Part shown: positions 19,416 to 28,387 of the stretch, piece after piece
Position numbering within the stretch: position 1 is the first letter of the stretch
Layout: each line of letters begins with the position of its first letter
Assembly (NCBI GenBank): GCA_018268995.1
Contig: JAFDVL010000054.1
Span: 1 to 64,000, forward strand
Reading direction: 5' to 3'
DNA: 64,000 bases
Source of the DNA: Acidobacteriota bacterium
Lineage (GTDB): Bacteria; Acidobacteriota; Blastocatellia; RBC074
Translations under genes and position numbers: made by a program
The notes under the pieces: model-generated
Databases searched by the model: none
Told to the model about the DNA's origin: nothing
What the model saw: only the letters and a program-made list of their open reading frames with translations

Positions 19416-20585
19416 ATGCAACAATTCCGCAAAGTGCTGTTCTGGTGTCATCTGATCTGCGGCGTTATCGCCGGGATGATTATTTTGGTAATGTCCGTCA
19501 CAGGTGTTTTGCTCACGTACGAAAAGCAAATGACATGGTGGGCAGATACGCGCAACTACCAAATCGCTGTCCCTGCGGGAGCCACACGCTTACCGGTCGA
19601 AGAACTGATTGCCAAAGTGCAAGCCGCACAAAATGCCGCTCCGACTGGCCTGACGGTTCGCGCCGACAATACCGCCCCCGTCGCGTTAAGCTTTGATCGC
19701 GGGCGTACGGTGTATGCGAATCCATATACGGGCGGAGTGCTGGGCGAGGGCGCACCGGGGATGCGCAATTTCTTCCACGTCGTGACGGACTGGCATCGCT
19801 GGCTGGGAACCGAGGGCGCAGGACGTGCGACAGGACGCGCAATTACAGGCGTTTGTAATCTGGCATTTTTATTCATTGTCGTCAGCGGGTTGTATCTCTG
19901 GTTTCCACGCAAATGGAATTGGGCGCAACTCAGAAACATTCTTTGGTTTCGGCGCGGATTGCCCAGCAAAGCCCGTGATTTCAACTGGCATAATGTGATT
20001 GGTTTCTGGTCGCTGGTGCCGTTGTTCCTGATCGTGTTGTCCGGCGTAGTAATTTCCTATCCCTGGGCAGGTAATTTGGCATATCGCGTCGTTGGTGAAA
20101 ATCCGCCCACGCAACCCGCCCGTCCGCCAGGCCCACCGCCAGGAGCACCAGGGCAAGGCGGCGGCAACGCGACGATTTCGACCGAAGGGTTGAATCAAGC
20201 CTGGGCACGCGCCGAACAACATACATCCGATTGGAAAAGCCTGAGCCTACGTTTGCCGAATAATGCCGACGCGCCGCTGGCGTTTACAGTTGATCGTGGC
20301 ACAGGCGGCGAACCGCAAAAACGTGCGACGCTCACGCTGGATCGCAAAACTGGCGACGTCGCGAAATGGGAGCCATTTTCCAGTTTCACCGCTGGCCGTC
20401 AGCTCCGCACATTTCTGCGGTTCGCGCATACAGGCGAAGTCGCAGGCCTCACCGGCCAAACGATTGCTGGCATTGTTTCGTTAGGCGGTGTAGTTCTTGT
20501 TTGGACAGGGCTGGCACTGGCTTGGCGACGCTTCCGTGCGTGGAAAACACGGCGCACAAAAGTCGCGGCTGAAGCATTGGCCTAG
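19416..20585 (+). CDS. PepSY-associated membrane protein
   Basis: A 389-residue inner-membrane protein of the PepSY_TM family. Helices lie near residues 10-36 (LFWCHLICGVIAGMIILVMS), 147-165, 195-216 and 352-372. Large periplasmic segments lie between them, one with a Pro/Gly-rich stretch (about 228-248). PepSY_TM proteins next to TonB siderophore receptors are thought to take part in siderophore-iron reduction or release at the inner membrane; related FoxB-like proteins are the best-studied case. The conserved histidines in the helices (WCHLICG, WHRWLG, WHNVIGFW, RFAHTGE) are candidate haem ligands. A 24-residue microprotein starts 14 bp downstream. Confidence 0.88.
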   Translation: MQQFRKVLFWCHLICGVIAGMIILVMSVTGVLLTYEKQMTWWADTRNYQIAVPAGATRLPVEELIAKVQAAQNAAPTGLTVRADNTAPVALSFDRGRTVYANPYTGGVLGEGAPGMRNFFHVVTDWHRWLGTEGAGRATGRAITGVCNLAFLFIVVSGLYLWFPRKWNWAQLRNILWFRRGLPSKARDFNWHNVIGFWSLVPLFLIVLSGVVISYPWAGNLAYRVVGENPPTQPARPPGPPPGAPGQGGGNATISTEGLNQAWARAEQHTSDWKSLSLRLPNNADAPLAFTVDRGTGGEPQKRATLTLDRKTGDVAKWEPFSSFTAGRQLRTFLRFAHTGEVAGLTGQTIAGIVSLGGVVLVWTGLALAWRRFRAWKTRRTKVAAEALA

Positions 20586-20599
20586 CCTGGAGGTCAGGG

Positions 20600-20674
20600 A
20601 TGGTTCGCATCATTGCAATCGCTATCTTTATCGTGGGAATTTCGATTGGCGGATATTTCAGCTTACATTCTTAA
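20600..20674 (+). CDS. 24-residue single-helix membrane microprotein
   Basis: An ATG with GGAGG six bases upstream opens a 24-codon frame, MVRIIAIAIFIVGISIGG then YFSLHS. It is almost entirely one membrane helix with a positive N terminus. It starts 14 bp after the PepSY gene and is presumably translated from the same mRNA. Its last 17 bp overlap the 3' end of the convergent FGE gene. It may stabilise or regulate the PepSY protein, as small membrane proteins often do (inference). The strong ribosome site is the main evidence. Confidence 0.6.
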   Translation: MVRIIAIAIFIVGISIGGYFSLHS

Positions 20675-22409
20675 CACAACGAAACCCGATGCCTGCGGCT
20701 TTTTTGTCAGGTGGAGCAAATCCCCGAAAGGTCGTGGTGGCGCGTTCTTTGGGCGCGTAAAACGCTCCCCCGCGAATGACTTTTCCTGGTGCTAAGGTGA
20801 TATTCGGGTCTTTATAGCTAACCACATCCCCCGCCATCCATTCCCACACATTCCCGGCTAGATCAAGCAATCCAAATGGATGCGCTACATTCGCATAGCT
20901 TCCGACGGCAACGGGATGGTTCAGCTGGCTCTCAATCGTGTTGGCATGGTTTACATCCCATTCCGCGCCCCAGGGATAGCGACGTCCATCATTCGCCCGC
21001 GCCGCAAACTCCCATTCAGCCTCGATAGGAAGGCGTTTCCCGGCCCAGGCCGCGTAATCGTTTGCGTCCTGCCAGGAAACCTGCACAACGGGAAATTTGG
21101 CTGCGCCTTCAGGGAACGTATTATTCTTCCAATCCGGTGGAGCAGCGTGATTCGTCGCTTTGATAAACGCCGCGTATTGTTCATTCGTGACTTCGGTACG
21201 ATCCATGAAAAATGGAGCAACCGTCACCTCGTGAGCAGGTGCTTCAAACAGATCTCCGTCCTGTGCTCCCATTTGAAATTTCCCGCCCGGCACATATTCC
21301 ATCCCTTCCGGCGCAGGCACATTTTTTTCTGCGGGTGGAGACAGAGAGGGACTGACAGCGGCAACTGGAGTTGATTGAGGTTGCGGACGCCCAAAGAGAT
21401 CACGAAGGCGAAAGCCTGAAACAATCAAAGCGGAAAAAACCAGAATCAAGCCAATCAGGAAAATGATGATTTTGATCAGTCCTTTGTCCGCCGCAGCACC
21501 GACAGTGCTTCGTGGTCGTTGAATGAATTTCACTGCCTGTACGGGTGCAGCAGCACTCTTTTCAGCACTTGTCACAACCGCAGCGCCTGAACCCGTTATT
21601 TTAGCCTCAGCCTCAGGCACAGTTTCGGTATCTCTATTTTCCGAAGGGGTCGCATCGGCAGACAGTAAGCCGGGGGCGATGTTGGATGTGTCTGAATTGA
21701 CTTTGGAAAAACCGTTTGTTTTCGGCAAGGTCGCAGCCGCCATTTCAGCAACGGAGTACTCAGCATTGGCAGAGAGAGGCTGAACAGGAACTGCTTCTCC
21801 TTGAGAGTGCAAGTCATAAATGGCAGGAGTTGCCGCTGGGGTCTCAGTTTTTTGAGTTAGGTCTGAATCAGATCGAGCCTCATTCCCCATCAACTCGTCG
21901 CCAAAAAAATCAAAAAGATCAAGTGGGCGCTTGGCCGCGCTGTAACTTTTATCTTGCGCGAACATCCGCTCAACGACTTCGCGTTCGCTGAGCATGGCTT
22001 GTTCTTCCGCAGTGACAAACTCCTCCACATCATCTTCATAGGCCCCGTGATAGAGTGCTTCGCGCGCGCTTGATCTATCAACTACCAAGAGATTTGCAGG
22101 TACAGGTACCATCGAATCCACCAGGCCGTTTTCGCGTGCCACTCCGCACGTCTGACAATAAAGCCAAATATTGCGCCACCCCGCACCACAATTGCGGCAA
22201 GTGCCTATCACCACTTCATACGTTTTGAAATTCTTTCGCAATCCACACGTAGAACAAACGTCAGCATTTGATTCCTCCCGCGAGCCGCAATAAGTACAGT
22301 GAATTACTTCAGCCGATTGAATCGCAGTTGCAAGATAAGCTGGAGCGCCGCAATTCTCGCAGCACTCGCTATCAAACGATAATTCATAATCACAGGCCGG
22401 GCAGATCAT
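20658..22409 (-). CDS. Zinc-ribbon, membrane-anchored FGE-sulfatase (SUMF1) domain protein
   Basis: A 583-residue protein started at the ATG at 22409; a TTG at 22421 is the only longer option. The N terminus has three zinc ribbons in about 85 residues (CPAC/CENC, CTYCG/CSTCG, CRNC/CQTC). A long low-complexity region rich in Ala, Thr, Ser, Glu follows, then one membrane helix near residues 308-330 (IIIFLIGLILVFSALIV). The C-terminal formylglycine-generating-enzyme-like domain covers about 365-580 (YVPGGKFQMG, DRTEVTNEQYAAFI, PVVQVSWQDA, RLPIEAEWEFAA, NVWEWMAGD, VIRGGAFY, GFRCV). The layout puts the ribbons in the cytoplasm and the FGE-like domain outside. Only one Cys is seen near the end, so true sulfatase activation is doubtful; many such bacterial domains serve other roles. 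Confidence 0.88.
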   Translation of the reverse strand: MICPACDYELSFDSECCENCGAPAYLATAIQSAEVIHCTYCGSREESNADVCSTCGLRKNFKTYEVVIGTCRNCGAGWRNIWLYCQTCGVARENGLVDSMVPVPANLLVVDRSSAREALYHGAYEDDVEEFVTAEEQAMLSEREVVERMFAQDKSYSAAKRPLDLFDFFGDELMGNEARSDSDLTQKTETPAATPAIYDLHSQGEAVPVQPLSANAEYSVAEMAAATLPKTNGFSKVNSDTSNIAPGLLSADATPSENRDTETVPEAEAKITGSGAAVVTSAEKSAAAPVQAVKFIQRPRSTVGAAADKGLIKIIIFLIGLILVFSALIVSGFRLRDLFGRPQPQSTPVAAVSPSLSPPAEKNVPAPEGMEYVPGGKFQMGAQDGDLFEAPAHEVTVAPFFMDRTEVTNEQYAAFIKATNHAAPPDWKNNTFPEGAAKFPVVQVSWQDANDYAAWAGKRLPIEAEWEFAARANDGRRYPWGAEWDVNHANTIESQLNHPVAVGSYANVAHPFGLLDLAGNVWEWMAGDVVSYKDPNITLAPGKVIRGGAFYAPKERATTTFRGFAPPDKKAAGIGFRCVKNVS

Positions 22410-22778
22410 AATCCGTAGCAATCCTCGTCGTCACACCGAACACAAAAGTATAGGCAAAAGATAAATCGAGACTCTATTCGTTTGGTGCCGGACCAACTTG
22501 ATTGATCTCTGCCGCTATTCAGAGACCCACGCACAGGCTTCTATCATCTGGGGAGGTGTCGTTGGGAATGGCTGATAATAAGGGCAGGCAAAGGTTCGCG
22601 CAAGCCCCTCAGCGAAAATGTTAAAGTTATTGATTCAAAAGGTTTTAATGGCAAATCATGTTAAAAACCAGGATCACAAAAAAGCGCAAAATCAGAAGGT
22701 CTGCCCTCGCTGATTTTGCGCCCTTTTCCAGCTTGATTGTTAGATGGTCAACGCCCGGCTGACCTAATCGTGAACTGT
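22410..22778. other. 369-bp gap between FGE and glutaredoxin genes
   Basis: It holds the terminator of the glutaredoxin/citrate synthase transcript (22678-22721) and, further left, presumably the FGE promoter. I see no coding frame. Confidence 0.5.
22678..22721 (-). terminator. Intrinsic terminator of the citrate synthase-glutaredoxin operon
   Basis: Perfect 12-bp arms CTGATTTTGCGC (22710-22721) and GCGCAAAATCAG (22684-22695). Read on the minus strand, the hairpin is followed by six T residues (22678-22683). Confidence 0.88.
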
Positions 22779-22997
22779 TCAGCCCCGGCCTAGCCAGCCA
22801 ATTTGCTTGAGCTGTCCATCTTCGACAATGACAGGAACCGTCGGGTCATTGTCAGAAAAGGAAAACATCTCCTGGCGATATTCACGATTGTCCTGGGCAT
22901 TCTTTTCTGTAAACGCGATGCCCTGCTGGTTGTACCAGTCTTTGGCTTTGGCGCAATGCGGGCAACCGGGTTTGGTATACATTACAACGTTACTCAT
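22779..22997 (-). CDS. Glutaredoxin-like protein
   Basis: A 72-residue thioredoxin-fold protein with the CPHC active site in MYTKPGCPHCAKAKDWY. The cis-proline is in DPTVPVIVEDGQ, and a GWLGRG C terminus completes the glutathione-binding groove. The start at 22997 has GAGGTGAAT just upstream; the frame extends further but into citrate synthase. It begins 11 bp after the citrate synthase stop, so both are one transcript ending at the terminator at 22678-22721. It should reduce disulfides or glutathionylated targets in the cytoplasm. Confidence 0.92.
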   Translation of the reverse strand: MSNVVMYTKPGCPHCAKAKDWYNQQGIAFTEKNAQDNREYRQEMFSFSDNDPTVPVIVEDGQLKQIGWLGRG

Positions 22998-23007
22998 ATT
23001 CACCTCG

Positions 23008-24156
23008 CTATCGGTTTTCCATCGCCACGTATTCAACCGAAGGCATCGCGCCCGTGTAATCGGCACGCGGGCGAATCAACCGATTGTTTTGCAATTGCTC
23101 CATCACGTGCGCTGTCCAGCCGGAAATACGACTGACGGCAAAGATTGGCGTGAACAAATCCACCGTGATGCCAAGCATGTAGTACGTCGAGGCCGAATAG
23201 AAATCCACATTTGCGCGAATCTTTTTGCCTTTACGATCCATCTCGGCAATGACGAGTTCTTCGATGCGCTTTGACATCGCAAACCATTTCGGATTGCCCT
23301 GACGTTCGGCAGTCGCCTCGGACATATGGCGCAGGTGCGTCGCGCGCGGGTCTTCGGTGTGGTAAACGCGATGGCCAAAGCCCATGATCTTTTTACCGAT
23401 AGCAAAGGCGTTCGCCATGTACGCATCCACTTTTTCCGGCGCATCAATTTCCAGCAGCATCTTCATCACCGCTTCATTTGCGCCACCGTGCAATGGGCCA
23501 GCCAGCGTGCCAATCGCCGAGGTGATTGCCGAATACATATCCGTCAACGTGGCAATGGTCACACGCGCCGCAAAGGTCGAAGCGTTGAATTCGTGATCGG
23601 CATGCAAAATCAATGCGATGTCGAGTGCCTTGGTTTCGACTTCGCTCGGCTCAGTGCCATTAAGCAGCCAGAGAAAATTCCCCGCCAGGCTTAAATCTGT
23701 TTTCGGCTCCAGCGGTTCCATTCCCTGCCGAATGCGATGAAACGCAGCCACAATCGCGCCAATCTGTGAAGTTACGCGGACGGCCTTGCGCCAATTGGAT
23801 TCGACAGAATTGTCATCCTTATCGGGGTCATACAATCCCAGCGCTGACACCGCAGTTCGCAGCGCATCCATCGGCTTCGTGCCAGCGGGGAAAGATTTGA
23901 TCATCGCAATGAGTTCCGCCGGAATCGCGCGATTCGCCGCTAAATTTGCGCGCAGTTCATCAAGTTCAGCCGACTTTGGCAAACGCCCGTGCCAAAGCAA
24001 ATAAATGACTTCCTCAAAATTCGATTTTTCGGCCAGATCGTGAATGTTGTAGCCGCCATACGCAAGGATTCCCTGTTCTCCGTCAATGTAGCAAATCCGG
24101 CTTGGCGCGGCGACGACATCCTGTAAGCCGGCAGTTGTGGCAGTTGTTTGGCTCAT
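23008..24156 (-). CDS. gltA: Citrate synthase (or 2-methylcitrate synthase)
   Basis: A 382-residue enzyme of the short citrate synthase type. It condenses oxaloacetate with acetyl-CoA to open the TCA cycle. Visible signatures are the N-terminal RICYIDGEQGILAYGGYNI, the catalytic histidines in ILHADHEFNAST and GPLHGGANEAVM, the GFGHRVYHTEDPRA loop, and the C-terminal YYMLGITVDLFTPIFAVSR with SGWTAHVMEQ. The length and the GYNI region fit Gram-positive/archaeal-type dimeric enzymes, some of which prefer propionyl-CoA; no prpB/prpD neighbour argues for the methylcitrate role. Glutaredoxin follows in the same transcript. Confidence 0.93.
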   Translation of the reverse strand: MSQTTATTAGLQDVVAAPSRICYIDGEQGILAYGGYNIHDLAEKSNFEEVIYLLWHGRLPKSAELDELRANLAANRAIPAELIAMIKSFPAGTKPMDALRTAVSALGLYDPDKDDNSVESNWRKAVRVTSQIGAIVAAFHRIRQGMEPLEPKTDLSLAGNFLWLLNGTEPSEVETKALDIALILHADHEFNASTFAARVTIATLTDMYSAITSAIGTLAGPLHGGANEAVMKMLLEIDAPEKVDAYMANAFAIGKKIMGFGHRVYHTEDPRATHLRHMSEATAERQGNPKWFAMSKRIEELVIAEMDRKGKKIRANVDFYSASTYYMLGITVDLFTPIFAVSRISGWTAHVMEQLQNNRLIRPRADYTGAMPSVEYVAMENR

Positions 24157-24401
24157 ATTTTCAATTCCTAACTTTCTCGAATTAAGCGGCGCTCAGTGGG
24201 GTCAAGCGCAAGTTATAAATAGCAAACGTTCAGCAACGATTTTTACGACTTCCTGATTCAGTTACGGGTGCGGGAAATAAGACTCAGTGGAGCAAGCCCA
24301 AAGATAACAAGGCGTCTGGGGGATGTCAATTTATCGGTTCTTTTCCCCCAACTCGCCACTCCAAGGCCACGCCTCCGTCAATTTCTGTCCTCACAATCTC
24401 A

Positions 24402-24755
24402 TCACAACTGAGGCTCGTCCGGCTTCTCGCGGTGGACAAGATACCTTTGTTGCACCCCAACCACCGTCAGGGCGATGCTAAAGAAAACGAGTCGCCATAA
24501 GTCATCCACACCCAATGTCAGCGCATACAGCGGAGCCGTGTAAAAGTAATTGATTGAGATGACCGTTCCTAAAAGACTCACTAATCCCGCCTTGATCCCT
24601 CCTAACAAAACGCTCAAACTAATGGCTCCAACAAAAACAATGTGCGGAGTAAAAGGCAAGAATTGCGAAAGGACACACGTCAACAGCAGTGCCGTTGCGA
24701 CCAGCAGAAGCGGGACACCCAAAATTTGCTTCATCCCCAGTTGTGTAATTTTCAT
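24402..24755 (-). CDS. DUF4118-type membrane protein
   Basis: A 117-residue protein with four predicted helices (about residues 11-30, 36-52, 56-75, 84-103). It matches the DUF4118 membrane module of KdpD-like sensors: PLLLVATALLLTCVLSQFL, IVFVGAISLSVLLGGIKAG, GTVISINYFYTAPLYAL. No kinase domain is attached. It ends with a polar tail (HREKPDEPQL). Its ATG overlaps the antiporter stop by four bases (ATGA), so it is translated together with the antiporter. It may be a sensory or scaffold partner of the antiporter; that is inference from position. Confidence 0.85.
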   Translation of the reverse strand: MKITQLGMKQILGVPLLLVATALLLTCVLSQFLPFTPHIVFVGAISLSVLLGGIKAGLVSLLGTVISINYFYTAPLYALTLGVDDLWRLVFFSIALTVVGVQQRYLVHREKPDEPQL

Positions 24756-26845
24756 GAGCTGTCACCCTTTTCAAAGACCTTCGTTGATTGCTCCGATTTC
24801 TCTTCCGCTGGCACACCGCTGACAGCGCGAAATTTTCCCGTCGCTTTGGGCAGATTCAGGCTTCCTTCCCGAAGGTATGTCATCGCGAATGCCAATTGTT
24901 CCGCTTTGCCCAGCAACACCAGAATATCCTCTGCCTCAAGGCAAAATTCAGGATCGGGATTGATGTCCATTTTGCCATCCCGCACGACCAGCGTGATGGT
25001 GGCTCCGGTCTGACGGCGCAGATCAAGTTCTTTGAGCGTTTTTCCAAGAACCGGCGACTCACGCCCCAGAAAGATGGTTTCGGTAGCGGTTTCGGCAAAC
25101 GCCTCTGCCAAGCGATCTTTTTCGACAAGCGGCAAGGAATTCGAGCGCAACATCTCGTAGCCTTCCTTGCGGATTTCCTCGACTTCGCCTTCGATGACAT
25201 TGCGCGAAATCCCATATTGCTTCAGCACGCGCGAGAAGATTTCCACGCTTGTTTCATATTCTTCGGGGATGACTTCGCTTGCGCCCAAATCAAAAAGCCC
25301 CGCCACTTCAGCCATATATCGGGTGCGAACAATAATGTGCAAATCCGGGTTCAGTTCACGGGTCAGCGCAACCGTGTGTCGCGTGGCAAGCGGATCAGAA
25401 ATTGCCAGTACCAGAATGGCCGCCTCTCGAATACCGCAATGCTCCAGCACGGCACGCCGCCCGGCATCACCATATTGAATCGGGACACCCTGCTCGCGTG
25501 CGTGTCGTACGGTTTCTGCGTTTAGTTCCAACACTAGATACGGAACGCCGAGGCGATGTAGCACTTTGGAAAGATTGCGGCCATTCATTCCATAGCCCAC
25601 CACAATGACGTGGTGTGACAAGGAATGCGCAGCAGTCATCTGTTCATCCAATGCAATGTCAGGCTGTTTGAAGCGCAACCGTGATTGCAGCGCCATCCCA
25701 ATTTTCGGTGCAGCGTTGATGAGAAAAGGTGTGGCAATCATGGAAAGAATGGAGGCAGCCAGAAAGACTTGATAGTCAGCCGCCGAGAGGAGGTTTTGCG
25801 CATTTCCCACTTTTGCCAGAATAAAAGAAAACTCTCCGACCTGTGCCAGCCCCAGCCCGACAGTCAGCGCAATGCGCAATGTGTATCGTAGCGCCAGTGC
25901 CACCAGCACAATCAGCAGCGTCTTGCCCAGGACAATCGCACTCAGCCAGAACAACACGACCGTCAGGTTCTCCCACAAAGCCGGGAGCGAAAGCAGCATG
26001 CCGATAGAGATAAAGAAGATGCTGTTGAAAACATCGCGGAAGGGCACAATGTCAGAAACGATCTGATGACTATATTCGGATTCTGAAAGCACCAGTCCGG
26101 CGATAAAGGCTCCAAGCGCCATTGAAAGCCCGAAATGCGAGGTCAGCCACGCGGTGCCGAGACTCACCAGCACCACAAAAATGATGAAGACTTCGGAACT
26201 GCGCATCCCGACTACCTGCTTGAGCAGGAAAGGTACGATGGTGCGTGCCGCCAAGATGATGCCAACGATGACCACACCCGCTTTGCCAAGCGTGAATAAA
26301 ACATTGAGGACGGAAGAGCCTTCCTGCCCACTCAGAATCGGCACCAGCAACATCATCGGCACGATGCACAGGTCTTGAAATAAGAGGATGCCGACACTGG
26401 CGCGACCATAGATCGTGTCAATTTCCAAGCGATCTGCATAGCTTTTCAGCACAATCGCCGTACTCGACAGGGCCAACAGAAAGCCATAAAAAAGCGCCTG
26501 ATTCGTGGTACGTCCAAAAGCTTTTTCAACCATCAACACCGCCAGCACTGTAATCACCACCTGCAAACCGCCCCCGCCCAAAACCAGTCGTTTCATCTCC
26601 ATCAGACGACGCAGGGAAAACTCCAGTCCGATGGTAAACAACAGCAGCGCGACGCCAACTTCCGCCAGCATTTCAATCGCGTGTGTATCCCTAATCAGCC
26701 CCAGAGCCGATGGGCCAATCAGAATACCTGTCACCATAAATCCGACGATAGCTGGCAGCTTCAACCGATGACACAGAAAGGCAATCGGAATCGAGGCAAC
26801 GAGCAGAATCAATAAGTCCGTAAAAAGCGGTAAATCATGCGGCAT
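24752..26845 (-). CDS. CPA2 monovalent cation:proton antiporter (KefB-like)
   Basis: A 697-residue antiporter. Start at 26845 is set by AAGGAGAAG upstream; a longer frame to 26980 has no such site. Residues about 5-385 hold 12-13 helices of the Na+/H+ exchanger fold (PAIVGFMVTGILIGPSALGL, FTIGLEFSLRRL, ALGAFIAGLVLSESEYSHQI). A TrkA-N/RCK nucleotide-binding domain follows (VIVVGYGMNGRNLSKVL, then the Asp/Glu in LVLELN). A TrkA-C domain forms the end (REGYEMLRSNSLP, LKELDLRRQTGATITLV). Such proteins exchange K+ or Na+ for protons under control of NAD(H) or a ligand. The start overlaps the zinc-ribbon gene by 11 bp. Confidence 0.93.
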   Translation of the reverse strand: MPHDLPLFTDLLILLVASIPIAFLCHRLKLPAIVGFMVTGILIGPSALGLIRDTHAIEMLAEVGVALLLFTIGLEFSLRRLMEMKRLVLGGGGLQVVITVLAVLMVEKAFGRTTNQALFYGFLLALSSTAIVLKSYADRLEIDTIYGRASVGILLFQDLCIVPMMLLVPILSGQEGSSVLNVLFTLGKAGVVIVGIILAARTIVPFLLKQVVGMRSSEVFIIFVVLVSLGTAWLTSHFGLSMALGAFIAGLVLSESEYSHQIVSDIVPFRDVFNSIFFISIGMLLSLPALWENLTVVLFWLSAIVLGKTLLIVLVALALRYTLRIALTVGLGLAQVGEFSFILAKVGNAQNLLSAADYQVFLAASILSMIATPFLINAAPKIGMALQSRLRFKQPDIALDEQMTAAHSLSHHVIVVGYGMNGRNLSKVLHRLGVPYLVLELNAETVRHAREQGVPIQYGDAGRRAVLEHCGIREAAILVLAISDPLATRHTVALTRELNPDLHIIVRTRYMAEVAGLFDLGASEVIPEEYETSVEIFSRVLKQYGISRNVIEGEVEEIRKEGYEMLRSNSLPLVEKDRLAEAFAETATETIFLGRESPVLGKTLKELDLRRQTGATITLVVRDGKMDINPDPEFCLEAEDILVLLGKAEQLAFAMTYLREGSLNLPKATGKFRAVSGVPAEEKSEQSTKVFEKGDSS

Positions 26846-27008
26846 TATTCTTCTCCTTTTCCTTAAACCGATGGCCGCAATGATGGCAGGTATGAAACTG
26901 CCCCGGTTGTTTTGCCGAATACGTTCCTGTCTTCCCACAATGAGGACACTTGCGAGAGAGTTTCCGAATGGTGGCAGCAATCACTGATGCCCAAATAGGA
27001 TTCGCCAT
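26835..27008 (-). CDS. Small zinc-ribbon protein
   Basis: A 57-residue protein started at 27008, where AGGAG lies five bases upstream. It contains two CxxC knuckles, CPHCGK and CHHCGH, separated by about 16 residues, and a basic, helix-forming N terminus (SVIAATIRKLSRK). The tail is Lys/Glu-rich. It should bind one zinc and act as a small cytoplasmic regulatory or adaptor protein; no partner is known. It is the first gene of the antiporter operon and its stop overlaps the antiporter start by 11 bp, so translation of the two is coupled. Confidence 0.8.
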   Translation of the reverse strand: MANPIWASVIAATIRKLSRKCPHCGKTGTYSAKQPGQFHTCHHCGHRFKEKEKNNAA

Positions 27009-27087
27009 AAATTCTCCTGGACAAGTAGAAGGAGGATGGCAAAGGCCACTCGATCCAATGTCCAACGAAAGCCGGGAAAAATCCTGG

Positions 27088-27547
27088 CTACGAATACAAC
27101 GATGCGTCTGCGAACTTTTGATTCGGCAGGCGTTCTTGTTTAGCAGAGAAATAATGTGCGACGGGGTGGCGCACGATCTGGCGGTCGAGAGCAAGCAGTA
27201 TCACAGCAAAGGTTAATACCACGGGAAGAGATGCAGCTTGTCGCGTAAGCCAACAGGCTTGGCTGAATTGAGGGAAGTATCGTAGCGCGGAGAGAAGCGC
27301 GCTTGCTGTAAGGAGTTGGGGCGGAGATTGTCGGCTGCGCCTCTTTAGCACCCGACACAACCAATTTCGCCCTATTGAATCTATCGAGTCCTGCCCCTGT
27401 GCGCTGCATTGCCAGCGACTCAGTTTGCAGAATATAGGAGGAAAAAACGATTCCCACGTTGGCGAGGCATATCCCCAACAGCACGCCCCAAAAAGCCAGC
27501 GTGCGGAAGCAGTTCTGCTGAGATTGGAATAATACCTTCTGCATCAA
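27088..27547 (-). pseudogene. Possible decayed membrane-protein gene
   Basis: Two overlapping minus-strand frames look partly protein-like but neither is complete. The one from 27547 starts with a plausible helix (FRTLAFWGVLLGICLANVGI) and then turns into low-quality sequence. The one ending at 27088 contains ASLPVVLTFAVILLALDRQI followed by VRHPVAHYF, which faintly resembles the end of an acyltransferase-3 protein. They are in different frames, as if a frameshift had split one gene. This is weak evidence; the 671-bp gap may simply be noncoding. Confidence 0.25.
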
Positions 27548-27679
27548 TGCTTGACGATCATAACAGCCCTCCCAGGCAGAACCAAACAGCCTCGAAATTA
27601 CGGAGAAATTAGCGGCACGACGAAGGAAGTTCGGTACGTGTATAGAGGATGCGCGCTTGCTACCTTCTCTGGTACGAGA

Positions 27680-28306
27680 TCATTGCAAAAACGGATTGAA
27701 TTTGCGCTCACGGCCAATCGTGGTGTTCGGGCCGTGGCCGGGAACGACGACCGTTTCATCCGGCAGCGTCACGACTTTGCGTTGGAGGGATTCGATGATT
27801 TGCTCATATGATCCGCCCCACAAATCAGTGCGTCCGATGCTGCCGAAAAACAAGGTGTCGCCCGCATAAAGCCGCGTGTTATCAGGCGTGTGAAAACAGA
27901 TGCTGCCGGGCGTGTGGCCGGGCGTGTGCAACACTTCAAGTTTGATTTCTCCTGTGCCGATTTCGTCGCCTTGATCCAGGTATGCGTCAATCTCGGTTGC
28001 AGGTGGCGCGGTCAGGCCGAGCATCATCGCCTGCATCGGAAGGGCTTCATACAAAAACACATCGCCGCGATGCAAATAGACAGGAGCGCCGGTCGCGTCT
28101 TTCAGTTCCTTAAAGCCTCCGACATGATCAATGTGCGCGTGCGTGGCGATGATGTATTTGGCCGTGAGGTTATGTTTCTTCAACTGCGCGAGCACCGTGT
28201 CAATGTCGTCACCAGGATCAATAACAATTGCTTCGCGCGTTTGCGCTGAGCCAAGAATCGTGCAGTTGCATTGCAACAGGCCCACGGGAAAGGTTTCGAT
28301 AATCAT
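27680..28306 (-). CDS. MBL-fold metallo-hydrolase (glyoxalase II-like)
   Basis: A 208-residue metallo-beta-lactamase-fold enzyme. The metal-binding motif is THAHIDHVGG, with the later histidines in LHTPGHTPGSICF and the aspartate in YAGDTLFF. The final VVPGHGPNTTIGRE loop carries the last ligand histidine. The compact form without the C-terminal helices of true glyoxalase II is the YcbL-like group, which hydrolyses thioesters or acts on persulfides. It is downstream of murA on the same strand, 81 bp away with an inverted repeat in between, so it may be a separate transcript. Confidence 0.93.
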   Translation of the reverse strand: MIIETFPVGLLQCNCTILGSAQTREAIVIDPGDDIDTVLAQLKKHNLTAKYIIATHAHIDHVGGFKELKDATGAPVYLHRGDVFLYEALPMQAMMLGLTAPPATEIDAYLDQGDEIGTGEIKLEVLHTPGHTPGSICFHTPDNTRLYAGDTLFFGSIGRTDLWGGSYEQIIESLQRKVVTLPDETVVVPGHGPNTTIGRERKFNPFLQ

Positions 28307-28320
28307 ATAGAGGAGGTGTT

Positions 28321-28386
28321 AGGTGCTGGGTGTTAGGTGTTAGAAAAAAGGCAAAGGGTCTTGCTAAAACCTAACACGTGGCACCT
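28321..28386. repeat. Imperfect inverted repeat between murA and the MBL gene
   Basis: 18-nt arms AGGTGCTGGGTGTTAGGT (28321-28338) and 28369-28386 pair at 15 of 18 positions, with a 30-nt spacer. The left arm also repeats GTGTTAGGTG internally. It may act as a transcription terminator or processing site after murA. Confidence 0.7.
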
Positions 28387-28387
28387 T

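Noticed and set aside
23008-24156. 2-methylcitrate synthase as first choice
   Set aside because: No methylcitrate pathway gene nearby; kept as an alternative only.
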